Source: an uncultured Bacteroidota bacterium (GTDB lineage Bacteria; Bacteroidota; Bacteroidia; Chitinophagales; Saprospiraceae). Taken from it: 41,576 nt of DNA. Location of the stretch: positions 1-41,576 of the forward strand of contig CAIVGO010000473.1 in the NCBI GenBank assembly GCA_903905445.1, read 5' to 3'. Below, piece by piece: positions 9,201 through 16,190 of the stretch. The notes beneath the pieces were generated by a model. It ran no database searches, was not told where the DNA came from, and worked only from the letters and a program-made list of their open reading frames with translations. Both the position numbers and the translations under genes were made by a program. The first letter of the stretch is position 1. Each line of letters begins with the position of its first letter.

Positions 9201-9514
9201 CCCGCGGCATCGGTTGCCGTGAAGACAACCGGGGTAGTACCTAAAGGATATACCGAGTTGGATGGTGCGGTTGAAGTCAAGGTAACGGGATCGGGGCAAT
9301 TGTCGTTGACGATTGGAGCCGTTAAAATAACGGTGGTAGAGCAGATGCCAGGTGCCACCGTGACGGTTAAATTGGCTGGGCATTGGATGCTTGGCGCAAG
9401 GATATCCGGGCTGCATTGAGCCGACATATTCAATTGTTGCAGGAGCAGCAAGGTGAGCAAAAGCAGTCCTTTACTAAAAGGAAGCTGCCAATTTTGGTAG
9501 CATTGATTTTTCAT
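6245..9514 (-). CDS. Large secreted HYR-domain protein with T9SS sorting domain
   Basis: A 1089-aa exported protein. The signal peptide is 'GLLLLTLLLLQQLNMSAQ'. A HYR (hyalin-repeat) domain at about residues 37-118 contains 'CPANLTVTVAPGICSTTV' and 'TDAAGNTATC'; two more divergent HYR-like modules begin 'CSPDVTPPTAVC' and 'CTPDLTPPTC'. A prealbumin/SdrD-B-like module follows ('GYYNIDVCQGDTSVELSLDV'). Before the tail is the 'SSFDPNDKQAVPTGYATEHF' module typical of Bacteroidota surface proteins (DUF11/DUF7619-like), which contains 'IQYNIRFQNTGTDTAYTV'. The end 'VYPNPASTELFFELP...LPSGVYFFRI' is a type A T9SS sorting domain, so the protein should cross the outer membrane and be anchored or released. 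It is probably adhesive or structural; no catalytic motif. Monocistronic with a terminator behind it. Confidence 0.92.
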   Translation of the reverse strand: MKNQCYQNWQLPFSKGLLLLTLLLLQQLNMSAQCSPDILAPSIQCPANLTVTVAPGICSTTVILTAPIVNDNCPDPVTLTSTAPSNSVYPLGTTPVVFTATDAAGNTATCQTTVTVSGGFIYTLVCNDLITIPAHPSGITTLVPDDILEGGPYNCVQTSIAQGVNGTCLPSISIAGTGTFLISACVALPGGGFNKCWGNVTITGNACSPDVTPPTAVCVNALTIQSNLNGPNTTLLAPQVLDNGSFDACSALMYRATLDVSATTPPLSSAALPIVGIGTQDVALWVGDAANNWNRCLVTVTSAAPKCTPDLTPPTCIAPPNLTITHDYYESLNLTLTDSLQMVAAFGAVNVWDNCSNGNASIFSAYSVVTYPDGSPKEITRSFLAIDGAGNTATGTQVVNILPSTAGFHVPAWFYPGDLVIDSIETTSSNDIFLAASNSDQVFIAPCNGEKVRIERIQTIINWLDPNPDAPVFVLPALDLDNDGQLGDPYDVVFYGDSLWLVNNGQLTLALAPKVALYHYIQHIRYNNLDMDPYYVSGNVFLDSTLDCNLNTGEQRLGFWKVKVVGLVSGTVYTGITDANGYYNIDVCQGDTSVELSLDVPFVYNTTCPTTYIKTIGSNNTGSQNIPVQLEAACPLLSVDLSTQRIRPCFADKYQVQYCNLSTQSVSDVHVTVELDPYLLFNGASIPGTFVSGNTFDFVLGTLAPGDCGAFQINYTTDCNTPVGITHCSEAHILPDAGCITNPGGSGALLQASAVCDGDSVRLSLKNIGNAEMATAHEFVIVEDLIMYMSTPFQLGPGEITSVATLANGATYRIQSEQVPSGIVAAFVEGCGGYSQPGLPLMFSLSTTNSFVSTDCMVNVSSFDPNDKQAVPTGYATEHFIEKNTPIQYNIRFQNTGTDTAYTVVLLDTLSAYLDVRSIAPGAASHPYDVDIIDGNVLRFRFDRINLPDSTSNPAASQGFVKYEINQLPNNPEGSKILNTAAIYFDNNAPVLTNTTLHTIGSKFISVETDEANALGKNLKVYPNPASTELFFELPTEVTQGNFVLTDALGRKVNEETFIGNRYRFERKQLPSGVYFFRILDFTGKIILK

Positions 9515-9687
9515 AGGACGATCATAACTGAGTTAAACAAAGGATGAAGATTTTGTTGCGCATAAATCACGATACAAAGGTGCAACCTAAGCGCAGGCCA
9601 AGCAAAATCAAAAAAAAGCAAATAATGAGCCTAAAAAGCAAATAAACTTCACAATAACTTGATAATCAATAAAATGTAGAGAAAATA

Positions 9688-9718
9688 TTGAATTTATAAT
9701 TTAAGATTCCTATTTTTG
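9688..9718 (+). promoter_or_regulatory. Promoter TTG-N20-TATTTTTG; decides the start of the next gene
   Basis: TTG at 9688-9690, exactly 20 bases, then TATTTTTG at 9711-9718: a full match to the Bacteroidota consensus. The ORF-track GTG start (9718) falls on the last base of the -7 element and therefore cannot be in the transcript; translation must begin downstream, at ATG 9784. Confidence 0.7.
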
Positions 9719-9783
9719 TGGCATTGTTTTTTCTAAAAAAGCACCAGAACTGGTCGTTCATTTTGTTTTTCAATGCGCAAAAA

Positions 9784-11169
9784 ATGCAAAATAGTCAGCT
9801 TGCCCAATTAATTCAATCCTTTTCCGGCCTGGAAAAACGAGCGGTCCTGAAGTTTCTGCGGTCACCTTACTTTAATGTTCGGGAAGATGTGATCCAATTG
9901 TTTGAATGGTTTTGCGCCCAGAAAACACTTGATAAAACGAAGGCCAAAGAACAGTTATTTGGCGCAGATCCGCTCCCTGACCAGGCCTTACAATTGCGCA
10001 TGACCTACCTGATGCGTTTGTTGGAGCAGTACCTTGCCCAAAAAGAATTTGATGGAAATGTAATCCAGCAGAACCTATTGGTGGCTATTTCTTTGCGGAA
10101 ACGGGGCTTGTCGGTGCCTTTTGGCCGACAAAAAAAATGGTTGCACAAAACCTTGGAAAGTCAGCCATTACGGGATGTTGCCTACTACGAAGCCCGGTTT
10201 CGGCTGCATTGGGAAACCCACCAATCGGGATCGATTGTCGAGCCAACCAACACCGAACACCTGCAAGCGGCTTCTTCGGCGGCTGATATCGTGTATGTTG
10301 CTCAAAAACTCCGACTTATTTGTTTAAATGCTGTGCAACAAGCCGTTTATCGGGCTGATTTCCAGAGTTCCTGGGAAAGCGAGGTGGTACAATTTGCGGA
10401 GAAAAACTTTGCAGCGGACATACCGGTGATTGCCATTTACCTGCATTGTTATCGGATGCTGCGTTCCCCGGAAGACGAGCAACATTTTCAGGAATTTAAA
10501 AAGATGCTGTTAAACAGTCTGGATTTGTTTTCGCCGGACGAGAACAGAAGCCTGTTTATTTGGGCCATCAACTATTGTGTCCGTCGGCTCAACCTGGGCG
10601 AAAAACGCTTTTTCCAGGAGGTCACCGATTTATACAAACCCGGCATTGAGCAAGGCATTTTGCTCGAAAACGAAGAGATTTCACCTTACACCTATTACAA
10701 CATTGTGGCGGCTGGTTTGCAGACGGGTGATTTGGAATGGGTGCAATTTTTCATTTTTCAGTATAAAAACGCGCTCAAAAAGCAGTACCGGGAAAGCGCA
10801 TTTAGTTTTAACCTGGCGCGCCTCGAATATGCGCAAAAGCACTTCGATGCCGTTTTGGAATTGTTGCAACAAGTGAATTACCGCGATACCTTGGTCAATC
10901 TGGCTGCAAAAACGCTGTTGCTCAAAACCTGGTACGAACTGGGTGAAATGGAAACCTTACAATCGCACCTCGATGCGATGCGCAACTACATCCATCGAAA
11001 AAGGGTGTTGGGGTATCATCGGAACAACAGTTTGAACATCATTAAATACACAGATAAGTTATTGAATATCAATTGGCACGAAAAAAATGAAGTGGAAAAA
11101 TTGCGCGAGGCGATATTGAAGGAAGAGCATTTGACCGAGCGGGAGTGGTTGTTGGAGAAGATGGGGTAG
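9784..11169 (+). CDS. Helical protein of unknown function (461 aa)
   Basis: The start is placed at ATG 9784 ('MQNSQLAQLIQSFSGLEKRA') because the promoter's -7 element covers the upstream GTG. The protein is Gln/Leu/Arg-rich and reads as helical repeats throughout ('LQLRMTYLMRLLEQYLAQKEF', 'LINLAAKTLLLKTWYELGEM'-like TPR-type pairs towards the C-terminus). It has no signal peptide, membrane segment or catalytic signature. I do not recognise a named family; a lineage-specific TPR-like scaffold is the best guess. It stands alone with its own promoter. A run of short direct repeats follows its stop codon. Confidence 0.8.
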   Translation: MQNSQLAQLIQSFSGLEKRAVLKFLRSPYFNVREDVIQLFEWFCAQKTLDKTKAKEQLFGADPLPDQALQLRMTYLMRLLEQYLAQKEFDGNVIQQNLLVAISLRKRGLSVPFGRQKKWLHKTLESQPLRDVAYYEARFRLHWETHQSGSIVEPTNTEHLQAASSAADIVYVAQKLRLICLNAVQQAVYRADFQSSWESEVVQFAEKNFAADIPVIAIYLHCYRMLRSPEDEQHFQEFKKMLLNSLDLFSPDENRSLFIWAINYCVRRLNLGEKRFFQEVTDLYKPGIEQGILLENEEISPYTYYNIVAAGLQTGDLEWVQFFIFQYKNALKKQYRESAFSFNLARLEYAQKHFDAVLELLQQVNYRDTLVNLAAKTLLLKTWYELGEMETLQSHLDAMRNYIHRKRVLGYHRNNSLNIIKYTDKLLNINWHEKNEVEKLREAILKEEHLTEREWLLEKMG

Positions 11170-11170
11170 G

Positions 11171-11209
11171 AGTGATGAGTGATGAGTGATGAGTGTGGAC
11201 GATCGTCCA
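11171..11209. repeat. Heptanucleotide tandem repeat and adjoining 14-bp palindrome
   Basis: Directly after the stop codon the heptamer AGTGATG is present three times plus a degenerate fourth copy (11171-11198). It adjoins the perfect palindrome TGGACGATCGTCCA (11196-11209). Slippage-prone; no terminator-like T run follows. The remaining bases up to 11308 show no other structure beyond a weak AATTTTTG that might serve as a -7 element for the next gene. Confidence 0.6.
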
Positions 11210-11307
11210 TAATGGGTTTTCTTAACCCAAGTCAATGAGCCGCGCCGGGCAACACCCGCACATTTGCAGTATCAAATTTTTGTTCCATCAAAAAAAACAA
11301 CTGCAAC

Positions 11308-12000
11308 ATGAAACAACTTTTTATTGTCTTTTCTGTCCTGCTTGCGCTTTTGTCCGCATACAACATGTCGGCACAATCGCTTTGGGATGTATCGGTCGGT
11401 AGTTCCACGCAAGACCGTGTTTCGGCCAATGTGGCCTACCGATACCAGCTCAACGACCGGTTTCGGATTGGATTGGAGGCGCAATATGGTGCGCCCCGTT
11501 ATCGGTTTGTGGATGCCAAACCTATTCGGGAAGGCTTTTCGACCACTTTTTCTGTGCCTTTGACCTACCGTTTGTATGAAAAAGATCAAATTCGACTGGA
11601 TTTTTTCGCTCGAACGGGACTGCGCGTCCAGGGCAAAATTGATCCCGATCAAAACGACGAACGGGACAGCATCCTTTCTGCCAATGCGGTATTGTTTGAG
11701 CCGGGCCTGCTCGTGACCATTCCTGCAACCGAAAAAGTCCATTTTCAGGGCGGGATCACTTTTCCAATGGGGTTTCAGGTTAGCCCGTCTTCGTTGTTTG
11801 AATTTGCCCATGTACCGCTGATTTATGCGGGTTTGAACATCAAAACCTCCGAAAGACGCCATGTTTTTCTCAAAGCCGCGACTGGTGCTGCGTTCGGTGG
11901 CAACGGCGATACGTACAAATTCAGTTGGTCTTTGCAGGCCGGGATGCGCTTTGCCTTTGGTCGCCGTACTGCTGCACCCTTGGTTGAACCTACTTTCTAA
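11308..12000 (+). CDS. Putative outer-membrane beta-barrel protein (230 aa)
   Basis: Signal peptide 'MKQLFIVFSVLLALLSAYNMSAQ', then alternating hydrophobic/polar strands with aromatic girdle residues ('VAYRYQLNDRFRIGLEAQYG', 'FSTTFSVPLTYRLYEKDQIR') and an aromatic C-terminal end ('LVEPTF'), as expected for an 8-10-strand outer-membrane barrel. The first strands resemble the OmpA/OmpW-like barrel group, but there is no peptidoglycan-binding domain. The next gene starts 21 bp on and encodes a second barrel-like protein, so the two are likely co-transcribed. Substrate unknown. Confidence 0.75.
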   Translation: MKQLFIVFSVLLALLSAYNMSAQSLWDVSVGSSTQDRVSANVAYRYQLNDRFRIGLEAQYGAPRYRFVDAKPIREGFSTTFSVPLTYRLYEKDQIRLDFFARTGLRVQGKIDPDQNDERDSILSANAVLFEPGLLVTIPATEKVHFQGGITFPMGFQVSPSSLFEFAHVPLIYAGLNIKTSERRHVFLKAATGAAFGGNGDTYKFSWSLQAGMRFAFGRRTAAPLVEPTF

Positions 12001-12021
12001 CAACTCAAAAATTACACTTCC

Positions 12022-12687
12022 ATGAAAAAGATACTTATCGCAAGCTGCCTGTTGGTTTGGGCCACTTTTTTGACTGCACAGGAATCAAAACCCGCTAAAA
12101 TTGGCTGGTTTATTACACCCGAGGTCGGGGTAATGTTTCTCGAAAACCACGTTGGTAAAACCATTGGCGCCTCCTTTGGCGTGAAACTCTGGAAAGATCG
12201 CCTCAAAGTGGGCGTCATCAGTTATGGTCGTCCGGGGCCGATCAATTCCTACACCGTTGATACGAAATTAGCTGAAAATCAGACCTATTTGGGCAAAAGT
12301 TCGGTCAAACTTCGAGCCGATTGGGGTGTTGTGGGTGCGTTTGTTGCCCCTACTTTTAAATTTAAAAAGTTTGAATTGGATCTTCCGATCGGTTACGGTG
12401 TTGGTACGGGCGGCTTTTACCTGCACGGCGACGACCGCAAAACACCCGATGGTGTGCGGGTCAGTGTGTGGGAAGACAAACTGTTCAAAGGCGAAGATGC
12501 AGCGGCGGGCGGCTGGACGGAATTTGGTGCCCGGGTGTTTTTTCCCAGCAAAATAAAAGGTATGAGTTTTGGTGGGGGCGTGCATTACACCCTCATTAGC
12601 GGCTGGAAAACGTTTGCGGATCCGTCGGGTGAGTTCTATAACCAACGATTGCGGGTCAACTTGTTTGTGAATTTTGGGTCGCATTAA
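12022..12687 (+). CDS. Putative outer-membrane beta-barrel protein (221 aa)
   Basis: Signal peptide 'MKKILIASCLLVWATFLTAQ', then a Gly/aromatic-rich strand pattern ('GWFITPEVGVMFLENHVGKT', 'KFELDLPIGYGVGTGGFY') ending in 'YNQRLRVNLFVNFGSH', a typical last barrel strand. It follows the previous barrel gene by 21 bp. Together they may form a small surface operon located just upstream of the TonB receptor's attenuator, which separates transcription of the two units. No named family recognised. Confidence 0.72.
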   Translation: MKKILIASCLLVWATFLTAQESKPAKIGWFITPEVGVMFLENHVGKTIGASFGVKLWKDRLKVGVISYGRPGPINSYTVDTKLAENQTYLGKSSVKLRADWGVVGAFVAPTFKFKKFELDLPIGYGVGTGGFYLHGDDRKTPDGVRVSVWEDKLFKGEDAAAGGWTEFGARVFFPSKIKGMSFGGGVHYTLISGWKTFADPSGEFYNQRLRVNLFVNFGSH

Positions 12688-12710
12688 TATTAAATTATTA
12701 GTCTACAAAT

Positions 12711-12741
12711 TTGGTAGGATAAAAGACGTCACGTACCTTTA
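12711..12741 (+). promoter_or_regulatory. Promoter TTG-N20-TACCTTTA of the poly-Cys leader
   Basis: TTG at 12711-12713, exactly 20 bases, then TACCTTTA at 12734-12741, one base from the -7 consensus TAnnTTTG. The element ends four bases before the ATG of the leader ORF (12746), so the transcript probably begins at or next to that ATG and is leaderless. Spacing is identical to the other promoters here. Confidence 0.5.
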
Positions 12742-12745
12742 CGGC

Positions 12746-12850
12746 ATGAAGTACACTTTGTCATACAAACCATGTTGTTGTTGTTGTTCAATTCGATCCA
12801 CCGAAGCGGCTCCAACACGTATATTGTTTGACAGGATTTTAATTCCATAA
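12746..12850 (+). CDS. Putative 34-aa poly-cysteine leader peptide
   Basis: A short ORF too small for the ORF track: 'MKYTLSYKPCCCCCSIRSTE' and a further 14 residues ending '..DRILIP', then TAA. Codons 10-14 (12773-12787) are five consecutive TGT cysteine codons. A run of one amino acid's codons is the hallmark of ribosome-mediated attenuation. The five codons end 12 bases before a segment that can pair with the 5' arm of the terminator downstream. Poly-Cys, leaderless attenuator ORFs have been described in mycobacteria; I know of no description in Bacteroidota. The ORF, codon run and pairing are seen directly; regulation by cysteine is inference. Confidence 0.68.
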   Translation: MKYTLSYKPCCCCCSIRSTEAAPTRILFDRILIP

Positions 12851-12890
12851 GTTCGTACAATTTCGTTTTGTCTTAAAAAAGCCCTTCGGT
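12800..12890 (+). promoter_or_regulatory. Antiterminator: leader segment pairs with 5' arm of terminator
   Basis: ACCGAAGCGGCT (12800-12811, inside the leader ORF) is the reverse complement of AGCCCTTCGGT (12880-12890) apart from one bulged C, giving 11 base pairs. The second segment is most of the terminator's 5' arm, so the two hairpins exclude each other. A ribosome stalled at the first Cys codons would leave 12800-12811 free to form the antiterminator; a ribosome moving on would cover it and let the terminator form. Confidence 0.6.
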
Positions 12891-12911
12891 CACTTACCGA
12901 GGGGCTTTTTT
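12875..12911 (+). terminator. Strong intrinsic terminator/attenuator before the TonB receptor
   Basis: AAAAAAGCCCTTCGGT (12875-12890) pairs with ACCGAGGGGCTTTTTT (12896-12911): 16 bp with one G-U pair, loop CACTT, ending in six Ts. It is 39 bases upstream of the receptor's ATG and downstream of the poly-Cys ORF. No promoter motif lies between it and the receptor gene, which points to an attenuator rather than a simple terminator. It is symmetric enough to work in both directions. Confidence 0.85.
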
Positions 12912-12949
12912 AATTTATGCACTCATTGATCAACTACAAACATTTTAAA

Positions 12950-15496
12950 ATGAAGCAAAAATTAACACGCATCCTGGCCCTGCTGTTCTGGGCTAATTTG
13001 TCATTCGGTCAAAGCGAGGTTCAGGGCCTAATACAGGATGGCGCGGGTTATCCGCTTGTTGGTTCATCCATCGTCCTGAAAGGTTCGAGCACTTATACGA
13101 TTGCCGACACGCTTGGTAAATTCAGCCTCACTACTCGAAAAACCCCGCCTTTCATCTTAGTCATTAGTGCGGTGGGCTATACTACCCAGGAAATTACGCT
13201 TACAGAAATTCCAAAAACACCGCTGACGATTACGCTGGTAGAGGATAGTCAGCTTTCCGAGGTGGTCATTACCTCCAGGCGCCGGCAAGAGACGGCCCAG
13301 AATGTACCCATCCCCATTTCTGTCATAGGCGGGAAGTTGATCGAAGAATCGGGTGCATTCAATGTAAACCGCCTGAAAGAACTAGTGCCGACCGTACAAC
13401 TCTATTCCTCCAATCCGCGCAATACCACCCTGAATATTCGAGGCTTGGGCTCTACTTTTGGATTGACCAATGATGGTATTGACCCAGGTGTAGGGTTTTA
13501 TGTAGATGGTGTGTACTACGCGCGCCCGGCTGCGACTACCCTCGATTTTATTGATATTGAACAAGTTGAGGTGTTGCGTGGACCACAGGGCACCCTTTTT
13601 GGCAAAAACACCACTGCGGGGGCCTTTAACATCACCACCCGTGCGCCAAGTTTTAAACCTGGCGCAAGTTTTGAGCTGAGTTATGGCAACTACGGATTTA
13701 TCCAGGCGAAAACTTCCATCACTGGTCCGTTGGGTAAAAAATTTGCCGGAAGGCTTTCTTTCTCGGGTACACAACGGGATGGTCTGCTGTATAATATTAG
13801 AACCGAAAAACCGGTGAACGACCTCAATAACCTGGGGGTTCGCGGACAACTCTTGTTTACCCCAACTGATCGGGTGAAAATTACGCTGGCTGGTGATATA
13901 TCAGAACAGCATCCAGGTGGTTACGCACAGGTTGTCGCTGGTGTGGTGACCACCCAACGTGCGGGTTACCGGCAATTCAATCAGATCATTTCTGATCTTG
14001 GGTATTCGTTACCTACCCAAAATCCGTTTGACCGGATCGTCGACCATGACACCCCTTGGCGTTCAGGGAATGAATTGGGGGGCGCTTCGCTCAATATTGA
14101 TGTAAAACTTGGTAGCGGTACGCTTACTTCGACGACTGCCTGGCGTTATTGGAACTGGGATCCGTCGAATGACCGGGACTTTACGGGTTTGTCGGTATTG
14201 TCGAAGTCGGCGGCCACTTCAAGGCATGAACAATGGACCCAGGAAATTCGGTATGCCGGGAATTTATTACCCAGCGTAAGTGGTGTAATTGGACTTTTTG
14301 CCATTGGTCAGGACTTGACGACCGATCCGGTGCACACGGAAGAATCTGGTTCGGCACAATGGCGTTTCTCTCAAAGTTCGACCAGCAATTTATGGAAAAC
14401 GCCAGGTCTGTTGGATGGTTATGGCATCAAAACCACCTCCCGGCTTCAAACTTTTAGTGGCGCGGTGTTTGCCCAGGTTGACTGGGGTATTACCAAGCGT
14501 TTGCACCTGTTGCCGGGCATTCGTTACAACAACGACCAAAAAGACGTGGTGTATGACCGCAAAACGTATGGCGGCTTAGAAACAACAGATCCGGCACTGA
14601 TTGCCCTCAAGCGGCTGGTTTACACGGATCAGGCATTTTCAACCAATGTAAATGAAAGCAATCTTTCGGGTCAGTTAACGCTTTCCTTCAAAGCTTCCAA
14701 CCGCATCAATACGTTTGCCACCTATTCAACCAGTTTCAAGCCAGTTGGTGTTAATTTGGGGGGCTTGCCCACGGCAAATGGCGAAATTTTGATTGATTTG
14801 GCGCGGGTTAAGCCCGAATCGGTCACGCATTTCGAATTGGGTATAAAAACGAGCCCAACCAGCAATTCCACCTTGAACCTGGTATTTCACAACACCGACA
14901 TCAAAGATTACCAAACCCAGGTTCAAACGGCTGAGGTGGGTGTAAACCGCGGATACCTCGCCAATGCGGAAGAAGTGCGCGTATTGGGCGTTGAATTGGA
15001 TGGTAATGTCCGGTTTGGTAAACATCTTTCCTTGTACGGCGCGTTCGCTTATACCGAGGGCAAATACGTGTCCTTCACCAATGCGCCGGTTCCCTTGGAA
15101 GAAACGGGTGGCGCAACCGCATTTAAGGATATTTCAGGCAGCCGATTGCCGGGTATTTCCAAATGGGCCGGTTCTTTAGGGGGCGAATTGACCACTTCCG
15201 GCAAATTACTCAGTGAAAGCGGCAAGTATTTTCTGGCGTTTGATACCTATTCCCGCTCCGAGTTTTCTTCGAGTGGATCACCCTCTGCTTATTTGAATAT
15301 TGAAGGTTACGCCTTGCTGAATGGCCGATTGGGTTTCCGCGCCAGCAATGGATTGTCGGTCTTTGTCTGGGCGCGCAATTTGCTGGACAAAGATTATTTC
15401 GAACAGTTGTTGCCCGCAGCGGGCAATGCAGGACATTATGCTGGAGTATTGGGCGATCCAAGAACCTATGGCATAACTTTGCGGTACACTTATTAA
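12950..15496 (+). CDS. TonB-dependent outer-membrane receptor with carboxypeptidase-like domain
   Basis: The start is set at ATG 12950 because the signal peptide 'MKQKLTRILALLFWANLSFG' begins there; the ORF-track start adds 11 residues. A CarboxypepD_reg-like domain follows ('GAGYPLVGSSIVLKGSSTYT'), then the plug: 'VVITSRRRQETAQNVPIPIS' and the classic 'DIEQVEVLRGPQGTLFGKNT'. A 22-strand barrel fills the rest and ends 'PRTYGITLRYTY'. The 848-aa length is normal for siderophore/vitamin/small-organic-ligand receptors; there is no SusD partner here. The upstream poly-Cys leader and attenuator suggest the receptor is made when Cys-tRNA is short, so a sulfur-containing substrate is a reasonable inference. 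The ligand cannot be read from the sequence. A terminator follows the stop. Confidence 0.93.
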   Translation: MKQKLTRILALLFWANLSFGQSEVQGLIQDGAGYPLVGSSIVLKGSSTYTIADTLGKFSLTTRKTPPFILVISAVGYTTQEITLTEIPKTPLTITLVEDSQLSEVVITSRRRQETAQNVPIPISVIGGKLIEESGAFNVNRLKELVPTVQLYSSNPRNTTLNIRGLGSTFGLTNDGIDPGVGFYVDGVYYARPAATTLDFIDIEQVEVLRGPQGTLFGKNTTAGAFNITTRAPSFKPGASFELSYGNYGFIQAKTSITGPLGKKFAGRLSFSGTQRDGLLYNIRTEKPVNDLNNLGVRGQLLFTPTDRVKITLAGDISEQHPGGYAQVVAGVVTTQRAGYRQFNQIISDLGYSLPTQNPFDRIVDHDTPWRSGNELGGASLNIDVKLGSGTLTSTTAWRYWNWDPSNDRDFTGLSVLSKSAATSRHEQWTQEIRYAGNLLPSVSGVIGLFAIGQDLTTDPVHTEESGSAQWRFSQSSTSNLWKTPGLLDGYGIKTTSRLQTFSGAVFAQVDWGITKRLHLLPGIRYNNDQKDVVYDRKTYGGLETTDPALIALKRLVYTDQAFSTNVNESNLSGQLTLSFKASNRINTFATYSTSFKPVGVNLGGLPTANGEILIDLARVKPESVTHFELGIKTSPTSNSTLNLVFHNTDIKDYQTQVQTAEVGVNRGYLANAEEVRVLGVELDGNVRFGKHLSLYGAFAYTEGKYVSFTNAPVPLEETGGATAFKDISGSRLPGISKWAGSLGGELTTSGKLLSESGKYFLAFDTYSRSEFSSSGSPSAYLNIEGYALLNGRLGFRASNGLSVFVWARNLLDKDYFEQLLPAAGNAGHYAGVLGDPRTYGITLRYTY

Positions 15497-15508
15497 GCGT
15501 ATTGGAAT

Positions 15509-15546
15509 GGGGTTGTTTCGTAAGTCTTTATGAAACAACCTCTTTT
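15509..15546 (+). terminator. Intrinsic terminator after the TonB receptor
   Basis: GGGGTTGTTTC (15509-15519) pairs with GAAACAACCTC (15532-15542) over 11 bp with one G-U pair and a 12-nt loop, followed by TTTT. It begins 12 bases after the receptor's stop codon and closes the attenuator-receptor unit as a single-gene transcript. Confidence 0.8.
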
Positions 15547-15671
15547 CAATTTAAAAGCATCGGTCAATATGGCATTGAATAGGTGGTATTTGTGTTCATA
15601 ATTAGTTTGACGCTGGGCAACTCACAACCCGAACTGTTCGCGCCCGGACATTCGATTTCCCAAGCACCCTT

Positions 15672-15679
15672 TACTTTTG
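15672..15679 (+). promoter_or_regulatory. -7 element TACTTTTG for the YHS/ATP-grasp unit
   Basis: TACTTTTG matches the Bacteroidota -7 consensus and ends 30 bases before ATG 15710. The ORF-track TTG start at 15677 lies inside it, which supports the downstream ATG. No TTG is seen 20 bases upstream. Confidence 0.45.
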
Positions 15680-15709
15680 CAGCAACAAGTAACAAAATCA
15701 ATTATACAC

Positions 15710-16168
15710 ATGAAATCATTGCTGATTTTTTCCATTTCCATATTATTTGCCACGGTTGCTTTTTCTCAAACAGGCACACGTACCAAACAATTTAACTTAT
15801 CGGGTGGACTCGCAATTCAGGGATATGACCCGGTTGCTTATTTTACCCAAAACAAAGCCGTAAAAGGAAGTGCTCAGCATGCGGCAACTGTAGAAGGGGT
15901 TACATACTATTTTGCTTCTGCCGCCAACAAAGACCTTTTTTACAAAAACACCAAAAAGTACGAACCACAATATGGCGGTTGGTGTGCGTATGCCATGGGC
16001 GCTACAAATTCCAAAGTGGAAATTGACCCCGCTACTTTTAAAATTGTAGATGGTAAATTATATTTGTTCTTTCACACCTGGTACAACAATACGCTGACCA
16101 AGTGGAACGCAGACGAAGGCGCACTGAAATCAAAAGCGGATAATTATTGGCAATCAATTTTCAAATAA
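15710..16168 (+). CDS. Exported YHS-domain protein
   Basis: Start at ATG 15710, giving a clean signal peptide ('MKSLLIFSISILFATVAFSQ'). The 152-aa protein then shows the YHS-domain pattern: 'GYDPVAYFTQNKAVKG', 'GVTYYFASAANKDLFYKNTK', and 'PQYGGWCAYAMG', ending with 'YNNTLTKWNADE'. Stand-alone periplasmic YHS proteins of this length are common; the domain is associated with metal binding in other contexts (metal ATPases), but this lone form has no proven role. The ATP-grasp gene starts 22 bp after its stop, so the two are probably in one operon. Confidence 0.88.
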   Translation: MKSLLIFSISILFATVAFSQTGTRTKQFNLSGGLAIQGYDPVAYFTQNKAVKGSAQHAATVEGVTYYFASAANKDLFYKNTKKYEPQYGGWCAYAMGATNSKVEIDPATFKIVDGKLYLFFHTWYNNTLTKWNADEGALKSKADNYWQSIFK

Positions 16169-16190
16169 AGCCGACCGTGGACCGCGCAAA

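Noticed and set aside
9718-9783. GTG start for the 483-aa version of the gene
   Set aside because: The GTG overlaps the last base of a consensus -7 element, so it would not be transcribed; ATG 9784 is preferred.
11272-12003. 243-aa minus-strand ORF
   Set aside because: Antisense to a gene with a clear signal peptide and barrel pattern; shadow.
12917-12949. Upstream start of the TonB receptor at 12917
   Set aside because: It would place 11 residues before a normal signal peptide; the ATG at 12950 gives a standard start.
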